Notes under the pieces: model-generated
What the model saw: only the letters and a program-made list of their open reading frames with translations
The model's database searches: none
Told to the model about the DNA's origin: nothing
Origin: Phenylobacterium sp. J426
GTDB taxonomy: Bacteria; Pseudomonadota; Alphaproteobacteria; Caulobacterales; Caulobacteraceae
Direction of reading: 5' to 3'
Length of the DNA stretch: 64,000 nucleotides
Assembly: GCF_024699945.1 (NCBI RefSeq)
Contig: NZ_JAJOMY010000001.1
Location: 4,037,001-4,101,000 of the forward strand
In this document: one piece after another, positions 54,979 through 63,999 of the stretch
Layout: each line of letters opens with the position of its first letter
How positions within the stretch are numbered: the first letter of the stretch is position 1
Made by a program: the position numbers and the translations under genes

Positions 54979-55182
54979 GCGGACGCGCAATGATCCTCTG
55001 CCCAACTCCACGCTTCACGCCGAACTTCATGGGCCGGGATCGACGGGCCGCCGGGAACCGCCGCCCAGCCGTCTGACGCGAAGTTTGCCTGCGCCAGAGG
55101 TTATCGGCCGGCTCGGGCTGGGGTCCGCGGCGCGTTCCCAGAACCTCCCCACGTTCGCGGGTCTAAGGCGGAAGGAGGACCG

Positions 55183-56433
55183 TCATTCCACGCCGGGACG
55201 TGCGATCTCCGGCGGCAGCCGCGGGCTCGGCGCCAGGTCTGCAGATCGGTCGCCCGACGCAGGCGCCGCCCCCCGAGCCGCGCCGCCGGCCCACCGGCGG
55301 CGGAGCCACCCGCGGACCGGAACGTCGTAGACGCGGTCCGCCAACCAGCAACCGCCGACAAGGACGACGACGAAGGCGGCGGCAAAGGCGGGCCCGGCCT
55401 CGGCCGGCCGCACGCCGATTTCCGCGAGCGCCTGCTGGCAGATGGTCAGCGCCGGCACGTGCAGGACGTAGACAGCGTAGGATGTCACCCCAAGGAAGGC
55501 GAACAGCCGCGCGGCGGCGAGGCGGGGCGTGGTGCGGGCGGCGACCACCACCAGCAGCGGCAGCAGGACGATGGCGCAGACGATCTCGTAGGCGACCTGC
55601 CAGCGCCCTGCGTCAAGACACAGCAGCGCCACGGCCAAGGCGAGCGGAACCCAGGCGCCGATGCCGAGCGCAGGCATGTAACGAAGCTTGCGATAGAGCA
55701 GCACGCCGAGCGGGAAGCTGAACGAGACCCGGACGAAGCCGGCGGCGAAGGTCGTCCAGTCCCAGCCGAGGCTGAGCGTCTGGTAGTGCACGGCCAGGCC
55801 GATGAGCAGCAGTCCAGACAGGCAGATCCACGCCAGCAGGACCGCGTCGGTGAGCCGCCGCCATGTCATGGCGAAGGCGGCGCAGGCGCAGATCTCGAGG
55901 AATAGGGACCAGGCGGGAAGGTTCAGGGGGTAGGCCTCGCCGTAGAGGCTCGGCGCCGGCAGATAGAGAACGTTGAGGGCGAAGGCCTGGGTCAGGTGCA
56001 AGGCGCTCCAGTCCCCTGGCCCGGCGACCACGCGCCAGATGACCACGCCCGCGGCCGCCGCCACGATGCTGAGCAGATAGAGCGGGTAGAGCCGGATCAG
56101 CCTCAGGCGCATGAAGGCGGCTGCGGAGAGACCCCTGGCGAAGCGCGCATCGTAGGCATGCGCGAGGACGAACCCGGACAGGACGAAGAAGAGATCCACC
56201 GCCAAGTGACTGCTGGGCAACGGCAGGCCCGTGAAGTCGCTGGCGTGGCGCAGCACGATCAGCAGCGCGGCGGCGCCACGAAGCCCTTCCAGACCCAGGA
56301 AAATCTCATGTCCGCCAGACACGTCTGCGGGTCGCCCCGCGTCCCGTGCCCCAGGCTGTGCCCCAGGCCGTTCCCCAGGCCATTCCCCAGGGCCTTCCCC
56401 AGGCCCTTCCTCGACACGCGGGTCGGCGATCAT
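55183..56433 (-). CDS. Acyltransferase family 3 membrane protein (OafA-type)
   Basis: 416 aa. Acyltransferase_3 with about ten membrane helices: EIFLGLEGLRGAAALLIVLRHA (catalytic His region), HLAVDLFFVLSGFVLAHAYDARFARG, RLIRLYPLYLLSI, NLPAWSLFLEICACAAF. O-acetylates sugars of surface polysaccharide or peptidoglycan. The N-terminal 40 residues are a Pro/Gly/Glu-rich extension (EGPGEGPGEWPGERPGAQPG) encoded by 12-bp repeats, which is odd for the family. Divergent from the glycosyltransferase gene. Confidence 0.85.
   Translation of the reverse strand: MIADPRVEEGPGEGPGEWPGERPGAQPGARDAGRPADVSGGHEIFLGLEGLRGAAALLIVLRHASDFTGLPLPSSHLAVDLFFVLSGFVLAHAYDARFARGLSAAAFMRLRLIRLYPLYLLSIVAAAAGVVIWRVVAGPGDWSALHLTQAFALNVLYLPAPSLYGEAYPLNLPAWSLFLEICACAAFAMTWRRLTDAVLLAWICLSGLLLIGLAVHYQTLSLGWDWTTFAAGFVRVSFSFPLGVLLYRKLRYMPALGIGAWVPLALAVALLCLDAGRWQVAYEIVCAIVLLPLLVVVAARTTPRLAAARLFAFLGVTSYAVYVLHVPALTICQQALAEIGVRPAEAGPAFAAAFVVVLVGGCWLADRVYDVPVRGWLRRRWAGGAARGAAPASGDRSADLAPSPRLPPEIARPGVE
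56349..56408. repeat. Five tandem 12-bp units
   Basis: CCCCAGGCYRTT-like 12-mers at 56349, 56361, 56373, 56385 and 56397 (for example CCCCAGGCCGTT, CCCCAGGCCATT). The length is a multiple of 3, so units can be added or lost without frameshift. They encode the Pro-Gly repeats of the acyltransferase N-terminus. Confidence 0.85.
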
Positions 56434-56553
56434 CGCGCCCCTGACACCTGAGCGGCCCGGAGATGCTTAATTTTTCTCCGTGCCCGGAACGTCCCGGCCC
56501 CCGCGATGGTTTCCGGCTGTCGATCTAAGGGTCGATTCTGGGGAGACCAGGAG

Positions 56554-57663
56554 ATGCGCGCGTCCGGAGAGCCGCAGGTTTCCGTTGTGCTGCCCGTCTT
56601 CAACGGCGAGCCCTATCTCGAATCGGCCCTCCTCAGCGTGCGGCGCCAGACCCACCGAAATCTCGAGATCATCGCAATTGACGATGGCTCTCAGGACCGC
56701 AGCCTGGCCATCCTCGAAGACCATGCGCGGCGCGACAGCCGCTTGCGCGTCATCTCGCGCCCGAACCGCGGCGTCGTGGCGACCCTCAACGAAGGCCTGG
56801 ACCTGGCGACGGGCGCGCTTGTGGCGCGCATGGACGCCGATGACGTCGCCTATCCCGACCGGATCCGTCGCCAGGCCGAGGTTTTCGCGCAGCGGCCGGA
56901 GCTCGCCGTCTGCGCGTCGAACTACGACATCATCTTCAAGAAGAGCCGGCTGCAGAGCCAGGTCTTCGACGACCTCTGGCAGGAACCAAACCTGCCGATC
57001 CTCTCGCTCTTCTTTACGGTCTTCCTCCATCCGAGCGTGATGTTCAACCGCGCGGTCCTGCCGTCGAACGTCCTGCGCTATGATCCCGCCTATCCGCATG
57101 CCGAGGACCTCGACCTCTTCCGACGGATCCTCAGCGCCTATCCCGGGCACGTCATCCGTGAGCCCCTGCTCGCCTACCGGACGCACGCGAGCAGCGTCTC
57201 GTCGAGCCGCGCGCAGGAGATGCGGCGCACGCATCTGCGCATCGTGCAGGAGAACCTCGCCGCGCGGGGCTGGCCAACGCACATCCCACGCCTGTTGCGA
57301 GGGGCCCCGGCCTCGGACGCGCTGCTGGCGGAAATGGCCGGCCTGTTGAGCGCCGTCCGCGGGCTGGCGACATCGGCCGCCGCACGGGAAGCCCCGGCCT
57401 ACAAGGCCGGCGCGGACCGGCTCTTCTTCCTACTGCTGCAGCTTGCTCTACAGGAGTACGGCGTCACCTTCGCCGCGCGGTTCATCGACCGCACCTCGAG
57501 CTGGGACCTGCTCCGCCACCGGGAGCGGCTGACGCTCAGGATGTTCGGCGGCGCGCCCCTGCTGTCGCGGCTGGCTTGGCGGGCGGTCTGCAAGTTCGAT
57601 GGGCTGGAACGCCGGTTGCGGTCGCGAAGCCTGCATCCGCCGCCCGCTCTTGAGGCGTCGTGA
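56554..57663 (+). CDS. Glycosyltransferase family 2
   Basis: 369 aa from the ATG at 56554 (GGGAGACCAGGAG upstream). GT-A fold: VSVVLPVFNGEPYLESALLSV at residues 9-29, IAIDDGSQDRS, GALVARMDADDVAYPDRI with the DxD-like MDADD, and HAEDLDLFRRI (the ED/base region). The C-terminal 150 residues are helical with basic patches that may touch the membrane. Transfers a sugar to a surface glycan intermediate. First gene of a four-gene plus-strand run. Confidence 0.87.
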   Translation: MRASGEPQVSVVLPVFNGEPYLESALLSVRRQTHRNLEIIAIDDGSQDRSLAILEDHARRDSRLRVISRPNRGVVATLNEGLDLATGALVARMDADDVAYPDRIRRQAEVFAQRPELAVCASNYDIIFKKSRLQSQVFDDLWQEPNLPILSLFFTVFLHPSVMFNRAVLPSNVLRYDPAYPHAEDLDLFRRILSAYPGHVIREPLLAYRTHASSVSSSRAQEMRRTHLRIVQENLAARGWPTHIPRLLRGAPASDALLAEMAGLLSAVRGLATSAAAREAPAYKAGADRLFFLLLQLALQEYGVTFAARFIDRTSSWDLLRHRERLTLRMFGGAPLLSRLAWRAVCKFDGLERRLRSRSLHPPPALEAS

Positions 57664-57666
57664 CGG

Positions 57667-59475
57667 ATGGCCGCGCTCCCCCTCCCGTTCGGCCCTCCGA
57701 TCCTCCGCGTGGTGAGGCCCTACCTCAGGGTCTTGCCCTTGATCGTGGCGCTGGGGCTCGCAGCCGCCGCGCTGGAGGGGCTGGGCATTGGCCTTGTCAT
57801 CCCGCTGCTCAACATCATGGTGGAGCCCGACACCCCGGCGCGGAGCGGCCTGCCCCGCTTGCTCACCGGCTTCGGCGCCGACCTGGACCCGCGCAGCCGG
57901 ATCCTGCTCATCGCCGGCGCGATCCTGAGCCTGATGCTGCTGAAGAACCTGGTCAGCTTCGCGAACGGGATGCTGAGCGCGGCGGTCTATGGCCGGGCCA
58001 GCCATGCGATCCGCGATGCGCTGGCCGCGCGCCTGACGGACGTCGCCTATCCCTTCTACATCCGGGAGAGCCCGGGCCGGCTGCTCAACATCATCTCCAC
58101 CGAGTCCTGGCGGGCCTCCGACGCGATCGCCACCGCCTTGACGGTCCTCATTCACGCCTCGGCGGCGCTGATCCTTCTGCTCTTCCTGTGCTTCCTGTCG
58201 TGGCAGCTCACCGCGGCGGTGGCGCTGGGCCTGGCGCTTGTCCAGCTGCTCCAGGCGCTGGTCTCCCGCGGACTGAAGTCGCTGAGCGGCGAGGTGGCGC
58301 GGAACAACGGCCGCCTCGCCTCGCGCATGCTCCATCTGGTCGACGGCGCGCGGCTCATCCGCGCCTTCGGCGAAGAAGCCGGCGAGCGGCGGCGGTTCTC
58401 CGGCGTGAGCGACGCGGTGCGCGGACTGCTGTTCCGGCTGGAGAGCCGCAAGGCCCTCATCCCTCCAGCCATGGAGGTGCTGCACGGCGTCCTCTTCATG
58501 TCGATCATCGTGGGCGCCTGGCTCGCCGGGGTGAATTTCGCCGTGGTCGCAGCCTTCGTGGTGCTGCTCTACCGGATGCAACCGCACGTGCGCGGCGTCC
58601 AGGGCGCCGCCTCGCAGCTACAGGCGCTGTCCGGATCGATCCAGGAGGTGGAGTGGCTCTTGGACGAGGCGCGGCATGGCCAGGCGCCGAGGGGCGCCCG
58701 CCCCGCCTTCCCGGTGGCGACGGCCGTGCGGTTCGATGACGTCCACTTCCGCTTCCCCCGGGGCGCGCCGGTGTTGAGAGGCGCAAGCTTCGCCATCGAG
58801 ATGGGCTGCGCAACGGCTCTGGTCGGTCACTCCGGAGCCGGCAAGAGCACCATCGTCAACCTGCTCTACCGGCTGTTCGAGCCGGAGCGCGGTGAGATCT
58901 TCGTTGACGACGCGCCACTATCGGAGATCGATCCTGCCGGTTGGCGCCGACGCCTGGGCCTGGCGAGCGCTGATCTGGACCTGATTGAAGGCACGGTGGC
59001 GGAGAACATCGCCTTCGGCTCGCCGGGCGCGGGGTCCGACGCCATTGAGCGCGCCGCCGTCACCGCGGACGCCCATGACTTCATCAGCCGACTGCCGCAA
59101 GGCTACGACACCTTCCTCGGCTATCGCGGCGTCAACCTGTCCGCCGGCCAGCGGCAGCGGATCGGACTGGCCCGCGCCCTGCTGCGCGACCCCGAGATCC
59201 TGGTGCTCGACGAGGCGACCAACGCCCTCGACGGTCTCTCCGAAGCCTCCATCATCAAAACCCTGAGGGCGCGTTCAGGCCGGCGCACGACGCTGGTGAT
59301 CAGCCATCACCGCAAGACCCTCGCCTTCTGCGACCGGGTCGTCCTCCTCAAGGACGGGCGCGTCCTGCGCAGCGCGGCCTACGCCGAGCTGCCAGCCGGC
59401 GAGATCGAGACCTGGTACGCGGGCGATCCGCACGCGCAGTCCATTGACGCCAGTCCCGGAGGCGCCAGCACCTGA
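57667..59475 (+). CDS. ABC transporter with fused permease and ATPase (lipid-linked glycan flippase-like)
   Basis: 602 aa. N-terminal membrane domain with six helices (about residues 15-310; YPFYIRESPGRLLNIIS intracellular loop) and C-terminal ABC domain: Walker A GHSGAGKSTIVNLLYRLFEPERG, signature NLSAGQRQRIGLARALL, Walker B ILVLDEATNALD, and H-loop VISHH. Half-transporter type, acting as a homodimer. Its place between two GT2 genes points to a PglK/MsbA-like flippase for lipid-linked sugars. Start ATG at 57667, 3 nt after the glycosyltransferase stop. Confidence 0.87.
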   Translation: MAALPLPFGPPILRVVRPYLRVLPLIVALGLAAAALEGLGIGLVIPLLNIMVEPDTPARSGLPRLLTGFGADLDPRSRILLIAGAILSLMLLKNLVSFANGMLSAAVYGRASHAIRDALAARLTDVAYPFYIRESPGRLLNIISTESWRASDAIATALTVLIHASAALILLLFLCFLSWQLTAAVALGLALVQLLQALVSRGLKSLSGEVARNNGRLASRMLHLVDGARLIRAFGEEAGERRRFSGVSDAVRGLLFRLESRKALIPPAMEVLHGVLFMSIIVGAWLAGVNFAVVAAFVVLLYRMQPHVRGVQGAASQLQALSGSIQEVEWLLDEARHGQAPRGARPAFPVATAVRFDDVHFRFPRGAPVLRGASFAIEMGCATALVGHSGAGKSTIVNLLYRLFEPERGEIFVDDAPLSEIDPAGWRRRLGLASADLDLIEGTVAENIAFGSPGAGSDAIERAAVTADAHDFISRLPQGYDTFLGYRGVNLSAGQRQRIGLARALLRDPEILVLDEATNALDGLSEASIIKTLRARSGRRTTLVISHHRKTLAFCDRVVLLKDGRVLRSAAYAELPAGEIETWYAGDPHAQSIDASPGGAST

Positions 59476-59476
59476 G

Positions 59477-60568
59477 ATGCCGGACCGCCTCGTCTCCATT
59501 GTGGTGATCAACTACAACTACGGGGTGTTCCTGACCCGGAGCATCTCCAGCGCGCTGGCGCAGGACTGGCCCGAGGTCCAGGTGGTTGTGGTGGACGATG
59601 CGTCGACGGACGGCTCGCAGGAGCTCATCCGTGGCTTTGGGGACCGGATCACGCCGGTGCTGCAGGACCGCAACCGGGGGCACGGGGCGGCGATGAACGC
59701 TGGCTTCGCCGCCGCGCGCGGCGACATCGTCCTGTTCCTGGACGCCGACGACTATCTCTACGGCCACGCCGTGCGCACCGTCGCTCAGAGCGCCGCCGCA
59801 GGCGAGGCGATCGCCCAGTACCAGTATCGCCTGCACCTGGTCGACGCTGAGGGCCGGATCCTCGACGCCTACCCGCCGCTGGACACCAACTGGAGCGAAG
59901 GAGATGTTCGTTCCGACCTCCTGACGCGCGGCCGCTACGCCACGACGGTGACCTCCGGCCTGGCGTTCAGCCGTGCAGCGCTGGAGTCGATCCTGCCGAT
60001 GGACGAGGCGGCGTTCGCGCAGGGCGGCGACGGATACCTGGTGACGGTGGCTCCCTTCTATGGGCGGGTGAAGGCGATCGACGAGGTGCTCGGCGCCTAT
60101 TGCCAGCACGGCGGCAACCATTCGCAGTTCTCAGCCCTGGTGGCGGAGCGCGCCCGCTGGCGTCTCGCACATGACCGCGAGCGCCTGACCGCCCTGGCCG
60201 ATCATGCCCGGCGGAGCGGCCTGACGATCACGCCCGAGATCTGCCTTGAGGACCCGCTGCACCTCGAGGAGCGGGTCGCATCGCTCCTGCTCGCACCGCA
60301 GTTGCACCCCAACCCGCGCGAGACGCGGGCGTTCCTGGCGGGCAAGGCGATCGGGGCCGCCGCGGCCCTTCCGGTCACCCCGGCCCGCCGGGCGGTGATC
60401 CGCGCCTGGTGGCTGGTGATCGGCTTCGCGCCCGCCAGCCTGGCGCGCCGTGCGGTGAGCTGGAAGCTGCAGGCGAGCACCCGCCCGGCCTACGTTCGGG
60501 TCCTGGCGCGCGGGCTTCGCCGGCTGACGGGGTTGAGCCGGCGCGGGGCGGCGCACCATGCGCGGTGA
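59477..60568 (+). CDS. Glycosyltransferase family 2 (second copy)
   Basis: 363 aa from the ATG at 59477; a TTG 33 nt earlier overlaps the ABC gene and is less likely. LVSIVVINYNYGVFLTRSI, VVVDDASTDGSQELI, VLFLDADDYLYGHAV (DxDD) mark the GT-A domain. The rest is helical (CLEDPLHLEERVAS, AVIRAWWLVIGFAPASLARRAV). Follows the flippase after 1 nt; probably acts in the same glycan pathway. Confidence 0.86.
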   Translation: MPDRLVSIVVINYNYGVFLTRSISSALAQDWPEVQVVVVDDASTDGSQELIRGFGDRITPVLQDRNRGHGAAMNAGFAAARGDIVLFLDADDYLYGHAVRTVAQSAAAGEAIAQYQYRLHLVDAEGRILDAYPPLDTNWSEGDVRSDLLTRGRYATTVTSGLAFSRAALESILPMDEAAFAQGGDGYLVTVAPFYGRVKAIDEVLGAYCQHGGNHSQFSALVAERARWRLAHDRERLTALADHARRSGLTITPEICLEDPLHLEERVASLLLAPQLHPNPRETRAFLAGKAIGAAAALPVTPARRAVIRAWWLVIGFAPASLARRAVSWKLQASTRPAYVRVLARGLRRLTGLSRRGAAHHAR

Positions 60569-60730
60569 TCGGCGGGCTCGCGGCGTCACGGGCGTCAGCC
60601 TTCTCGCTTAGGCCAGTTCGCAGCGCGCCCCGTTTCCAGGGTGTGCGCCGGTGGCGCTGAGCCGCCGCCTGGGTCGACGGAACGGTCCGTTCGAAACCCA
60701 GGTTTCGGCCGCCTCGCAATGGAGGCCAGC

Positions 60731-61580
60731 ATGCCAGCTATCGGACTGAGAGCAGCGGAAGCGCCGGTCACCGGGGGAGACCACGATCCATCTGATCGTG
60801 GAGCTTGTCGGGCTGCCGCCGACGAACGACCCGCGAGGCGTCTCCGGGGAAGTCGTCATCATCTTCGCCAACGGCGAGAAGGTATTCGAGGGCATGGTCT
60901 ACAACCGCTCGCCGGTCGTCGCCATCCACAACCTGCAGCCCGGCGCCTACGTCTTCACCACAGCCCACACGGGCCCGGGCCAACCCGGCGCAAGCGTGAC
61001 GATCCTGCCGCGGATCGCCGGGACGGGCGGCGACGACATGCTCGTCGCGCCGGCCTGGGCGACGGCGCTCTTCGGCGCGGAGGGCGACGACACGCTGGTC
61101 GGCGGCGCAGGCGCCGACCTCCTTTACGGAGGCCCGGGCGCCGACCTCTTCGCCGTCGGACTTCAGCAGACCCGGACGGGCGGAACGCTCGAGCTGTTCC
61201 GCAACGGCGCCAGCCCCAGCGATCGCGCGAACGATCGGGCGTGGAGCAATTACGAAGAGCAGGCCTTCGCCGCCGGCTTCACCGAAGTGGTGGGACACAC
61301 CGCGGGCGGCCGCGCCCTCTACGGGCGGCTGGTCGGCGCGGATGTGTCCTACGATCTGCCCCTGGGCGTCGACATGATCCGCGACTTCAACCCCGCCGAG
61401 GGCGACCAGATTGCGCTCGTCGGCGTCACGGACCTGCAGGACGTCCTGCGTCACCTTACCGTGACCCGCGACGGCGACGGCTCCGGCGCCTTTGGCGTCA
61501 CCACCCTGGCGCTCGCGGGCGAGACCTTCCTCAAGGTCCAGACAGCATCCGCCTTCGACGCCGGCTGGTTCGTCATCTGA
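60731..61580 (+). CDS. RTX-like calcium-binding protein (one frameshift)
   Basis: From the ATG at 60731 (AATGGAGG upstream) it reads MPAIGLRAAEAPVTG, one extra G in GGGGG near 60770-60775 breaks the frame, then ETTIHLIVELVGLPPTNDP continues in the next frame, about 282 aa. Two or three RTX nonapeptides are clear: GAEGDDTLVGGAGADLLYGG and PGADLFAVG (about residues 115-142). A hydrophobic-beta domain follows, ending FLKVQTASAFDAGWFVI. RTX proteins usually leave by type I secretion; no such exporter is next to it, and the ABC gene upstream looks like a flippase. Function unknown. Confidence 0.68.
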
Positions 61581-61710
61581 CGCGCGCCGCGCGGTCACGT
61601 CGGCGTTCGCTGCAGGCGCCGCCCCAATTTCCGCGCGGCGCCGGAACCGCGGCCGCCCATGCCAGGTTGGTCGCGGCCTCATCCACTCCGAGAGACGAGG
61701 CGGAAGCAGA

Positions 61711-61741
61711 GCCCGCTGAGGTCCGACCAGCCTCAGCGGGC
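61711..61741 (+). terminator. Stem-loop after the RTX-like gene
   Basis: GCCCGCTGAGG (61711-61721) pairs perfectly with CCTCAGCGGGC (61731-61741), 9-nt loop. About 130 nt after the RTX stop, before the DUF4126 gene. No U-tract. Confidence 0.45.
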
Positions 61742-61856
61742 CATCACCGCGCCTCAGGCGCGGCTCCACGCAACGACGCCGGCAGCCTGCACCGGCCCTT
61801 CCCCGCAGGCCCGCTCTTTTGAAGCGACCGAACCGGCGATGCCGCGTTCCGCAGCC

Positions 61857-62475
61857 ATGGACACGTGGATCCTGCCCATCCTGTTGGGACTGGGGCTGGC
61901 GGCTTCCGCCGGTTTGAAGACCTTCGTGCCCCTCCTGGTCATCGCCGTCGCCGCCCGCCTCGGGTTGTTCGGATTCGAACTCGCGGGGCCGTTCGCCTGG
62001 TTGGCCTCGACAGGCGCCCTGATCGCCCTGGCGCTCGCCACCGCAACGGAGCTCCTGGCCGACAAGATCCCCCCTGGTGGACCACCTCCTCAGCATCTTC
62101 GGAACAGTCGCTCGCCCGGCCGCTGGCGCGCTCGCCGCAGCCGCCGCCTTCAGCCAGGCCGACCCCGCTGTCGCGGCCCTCGCCGGCCTCGTCGTGGGGG
62201 CGCCGACAGCGCTGGCGGTCCACTCCGCCCAGGCGACGACCCGCGTCGCGAGCACGGCTTCGACGGGCGGCCTCGGCAACCCGATCATTTCCACCATCGA
62301 GGATCTCATGGCCTTCCTCATGGCGTTCCTGGCGTTGGCCGCCCCGCTCCTCATCCCGCTCGTCCTCCTCGTGGCGGGCGTCGGCGCCTGGCGCGCGGTT
62401 CGCAGCCTCGCCCGCAGCGGCCGCGCCCGGGCGGCAGCCTTGCAGCCCCCGCTGGACCGCCGCGCACGAGACTGA
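61857..62475 (+). CDS. DUF4126 membrane protein (one frameshift)
   Basis: Starts MDTWILPILLGLGLAASAGLK at 61857 (another ATG at 61839 is possible). Hydrophobic helices LKTFVPLLVIAVAARLGLF, GALIALALATATELLADKIPL, then after removing one C from the six-C run at about 62069-62074 VDHLLSIFGTVARPAAGALA and the last helices follow, about 205 aa. DUF4126 is an integral membrane family of unknown function. The error is homopolymeric, so the gene is probably intact. Confidence 0.72.
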
Positions 62476-62560
62476 GCCAGGCCCGCGACCGGCGCGGCGC
62501 TTCAAGCGGGCGACACAGGAGATCCGCCGCAGCGGAGGTCAGCGGCGCGCGCCCGTCGGA

Positions 62561-62968
62561 TCACTTCACCGCGGCTGTGCGCGTCCCCAGTCGCAACGGG
62601 TGGCGCCAGCCCCGCGCGTGCGCCCATTCGTGGACCCGCAGCGCCTTGCGACCGGCCTTGTCCGGCCAAGCCCTGGCGCTCGGCAGGACCACGAGGTCCA
62701 GAGCCGGGATGTAGCAGGCGTAGTACACGCCCTGCGACGGGACGCTCAGATGCTCGCTGCAGAAGCGGTGGACATCCTCGCGTCGATCAAACAGCTGCTC
62801 CGTCGTTCGCCCGGTCACGCTAGGGCCGCTCAAATATACCGCAGGTGGTATGTCGTCGCCATTTATCAGCCCAAGTGGTGATTTGGCCCATACAGGTCCG
62901 TGTATCGATAAAATCGGCACAACTAAAAGTATTATTACAACCGCTAGTCTTTGGACGTGTTTTGACAT
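62561..62968 (-). CDS. Small secreted protein with an HExxH motif
   Basis: 135 aa. Signal peptide or anchor (RLAVVIILLVVPILSIHGPVWA). ALRVHEWAHARGWRHP near the C-terminus contains HEWAH, a zincin-type HExxH. A second His (RHP) lies 6 residues on. The rest (SVTGRTTEQLFDRREDVHRFC) has no known family. The 5' part is AT-rich unlike the GC-rich body. A GC stem-loop (62969-62990) ends one nucleotide before the start codon on this strand, so translation initiation may be restrained or the true start lies elsewhere. A metallopeptidase role is only suggested by the motif. Confidence 0.5.
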   Translation of the reverse strand: MSKHVQRLAVVIILLVVPILSIHGPVWAKSPLGLINGDDIPPAVYLSGPSVTGRTTEQLFDRREDVHRFCSEHLSVPSQGVYYACYIPALDLVVLPSARAWPDKAGRKALRVHEWAHARGWRHPLRLGTRTAAVK

Positions 62969-62990
62969 GCGGCGCCCAACCGGGCGTCGC
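62969..62990 (-). promoter_or_regulatory. Stem-loop immediately upstream of the HExxH protein start
   Basis: GCGGCGCCC (62969-62977) pairs with GGGCGTCGC (62982-62990), 9 bp including one G-U, 4-nt loop. It occupies the place where a ribosome-binding site would be. Confidence 0.4.
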
Positions 62991-63026
62991 AGACAAAAGT
63001 TCTATCTTGGTCATGTCATTCACACA

Positions 63027-63052
63027 CTCTTGAGCCGGCGGTGGCTCAAGAG
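63027..63052 (-). terminator. Stem-loop after the 63124-63999 gene
   Basis: CTCTTGAGCC (63027-63036) and GGCTCAAGAG (63043-63052) form a perfect 10-bp stem with a 6-nt loop, 70 nt past the stop of the membrane protein gene. No clear U-tract. Confidence 0.5.
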
Positions 63053-63123
63053 CGCGACGGAGCTAGAAGACGCGCTCCGCGACCCCCGATCCTGTCGCCG
63101 GCGCTGACCGGCACACGGCGGCT

Positions 63124-63999
63124 TCACGCGCGGGGCGAAGCCGCGGCTCGCTCCGCGCAAGAGCTCCGCCGCACCACCGCCGCCAGAGCGCCGAGGCCTA
63201 GCCACCAGCCGAGCACCGGGCTCAGGCCCACGCCCACCAACGGAGTCGGGAAGGCGCCGAGGAAGGGCATCAGGGCGGTGAGCAGCAGGTAGACGCTGAG
63301 CGCAAAGCCCGCGGCCTGCGCGTCGGCCCCGCCATTCCGCGCCAGGACGCCGGGCGCTGCAGCGGCCGCCAGGAGCGCCACCAGGGCGAACCCTGCCGCC
63401 GTCGGGGCGACGGCGTAGGCGAGCTGCAGGATCTGTTCGACTTCCGGGACCGGCTCCAACGGATCAGGGCGCAGCCACGCGACGGCGGCCAGCGCCGCCG
63501 ACAGGGCGGCGAAGGCGCGGCGCCTCGGAGCGCCTTCGCCGCGGCGCAGCGCCAGGGCGATCAGCGCCGCAGCGAAAGCTGTCGCTTGCGAAGCGTCCGG
63601 CTGGAGGACCAGCAGTCCGAGGCCCGCCAGGGCCGCCAGCCAGGGCCACAACCGCTGCCGCATGACCGCGACCGACACCAGCGCCGCCGGCGCCAGCAGC
63701 ATCGCCACGTTGACGGTCAGCGGCCCCAATCCGACCCATCGATGGACGCCCAACTGCCCCGCACTGGCGAACGTAGCGACCAGGCCTGCCACCGAGGCGA
63801 CAAGCACGCCTGCGAGGAAGCGCGCACCGGCCCATCGCGCGATGGCCAAGGCGACGAGCCCGCCCCCCAGCCAAGCCGCCAGGTTCCGTCCCCAGACACT
63901 GGCTGGGACGTCATGCCGGGCGCAGATCCAGGCTCCCGCAGCCACGGCGGCCAGCGACATCAACCCGAACGCCAGCGACAGCCTCTGGGCCTCTCTCAT
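63124..63999 (-). CDS. Polytopic membrane protein of unknown function
   Basis: 291 aa from an ATG at 63999, one base from the window edge; an earlier start is possible. About eight to nine hydrophobic helices rich in Ala, Leu and Val (LSLAFGLMSLAAVAAGAWI, FLAGVLVASVAGLVATFA, LTVNVAMLLAPAALVSVAV, AAGFALVALLAAAAAPGVLA, VLGWWLGLGALAAVV). A GVHRWVGLGPLTVN segment recalls the short loop of SEDS (FtsW/RodA) proteins, but the usual polar catalytic residues are not apparent, so this is only a weak resemblance. Family not assigned. Confidence 0.55.
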   Translation of the reverse strand: MREAQRLSLAFGLMSLAAVAAGAWICARHDVPASVWGRNLAAWLGGGLVALAIARWAGARFLAGVLVASVAGLVATFASAGQLGVHRWVGLGPLTVNVAMLLAPAALVSVAVMRQRLWPWLAALAGLGLLVLQPDASQATAFAAALIALALRRGEGAPRRRAFAALSAALAAVAWLRPDPLEPVPEVEQILQLAYAVAPTAAGFALVALLAAAAAPGVLARNGGADAQAAGFALSVYLLLTALMPFLGAFPTPLVGVGLSPVLGWWLGLGALAAVVRRSSCAERAAASPRA

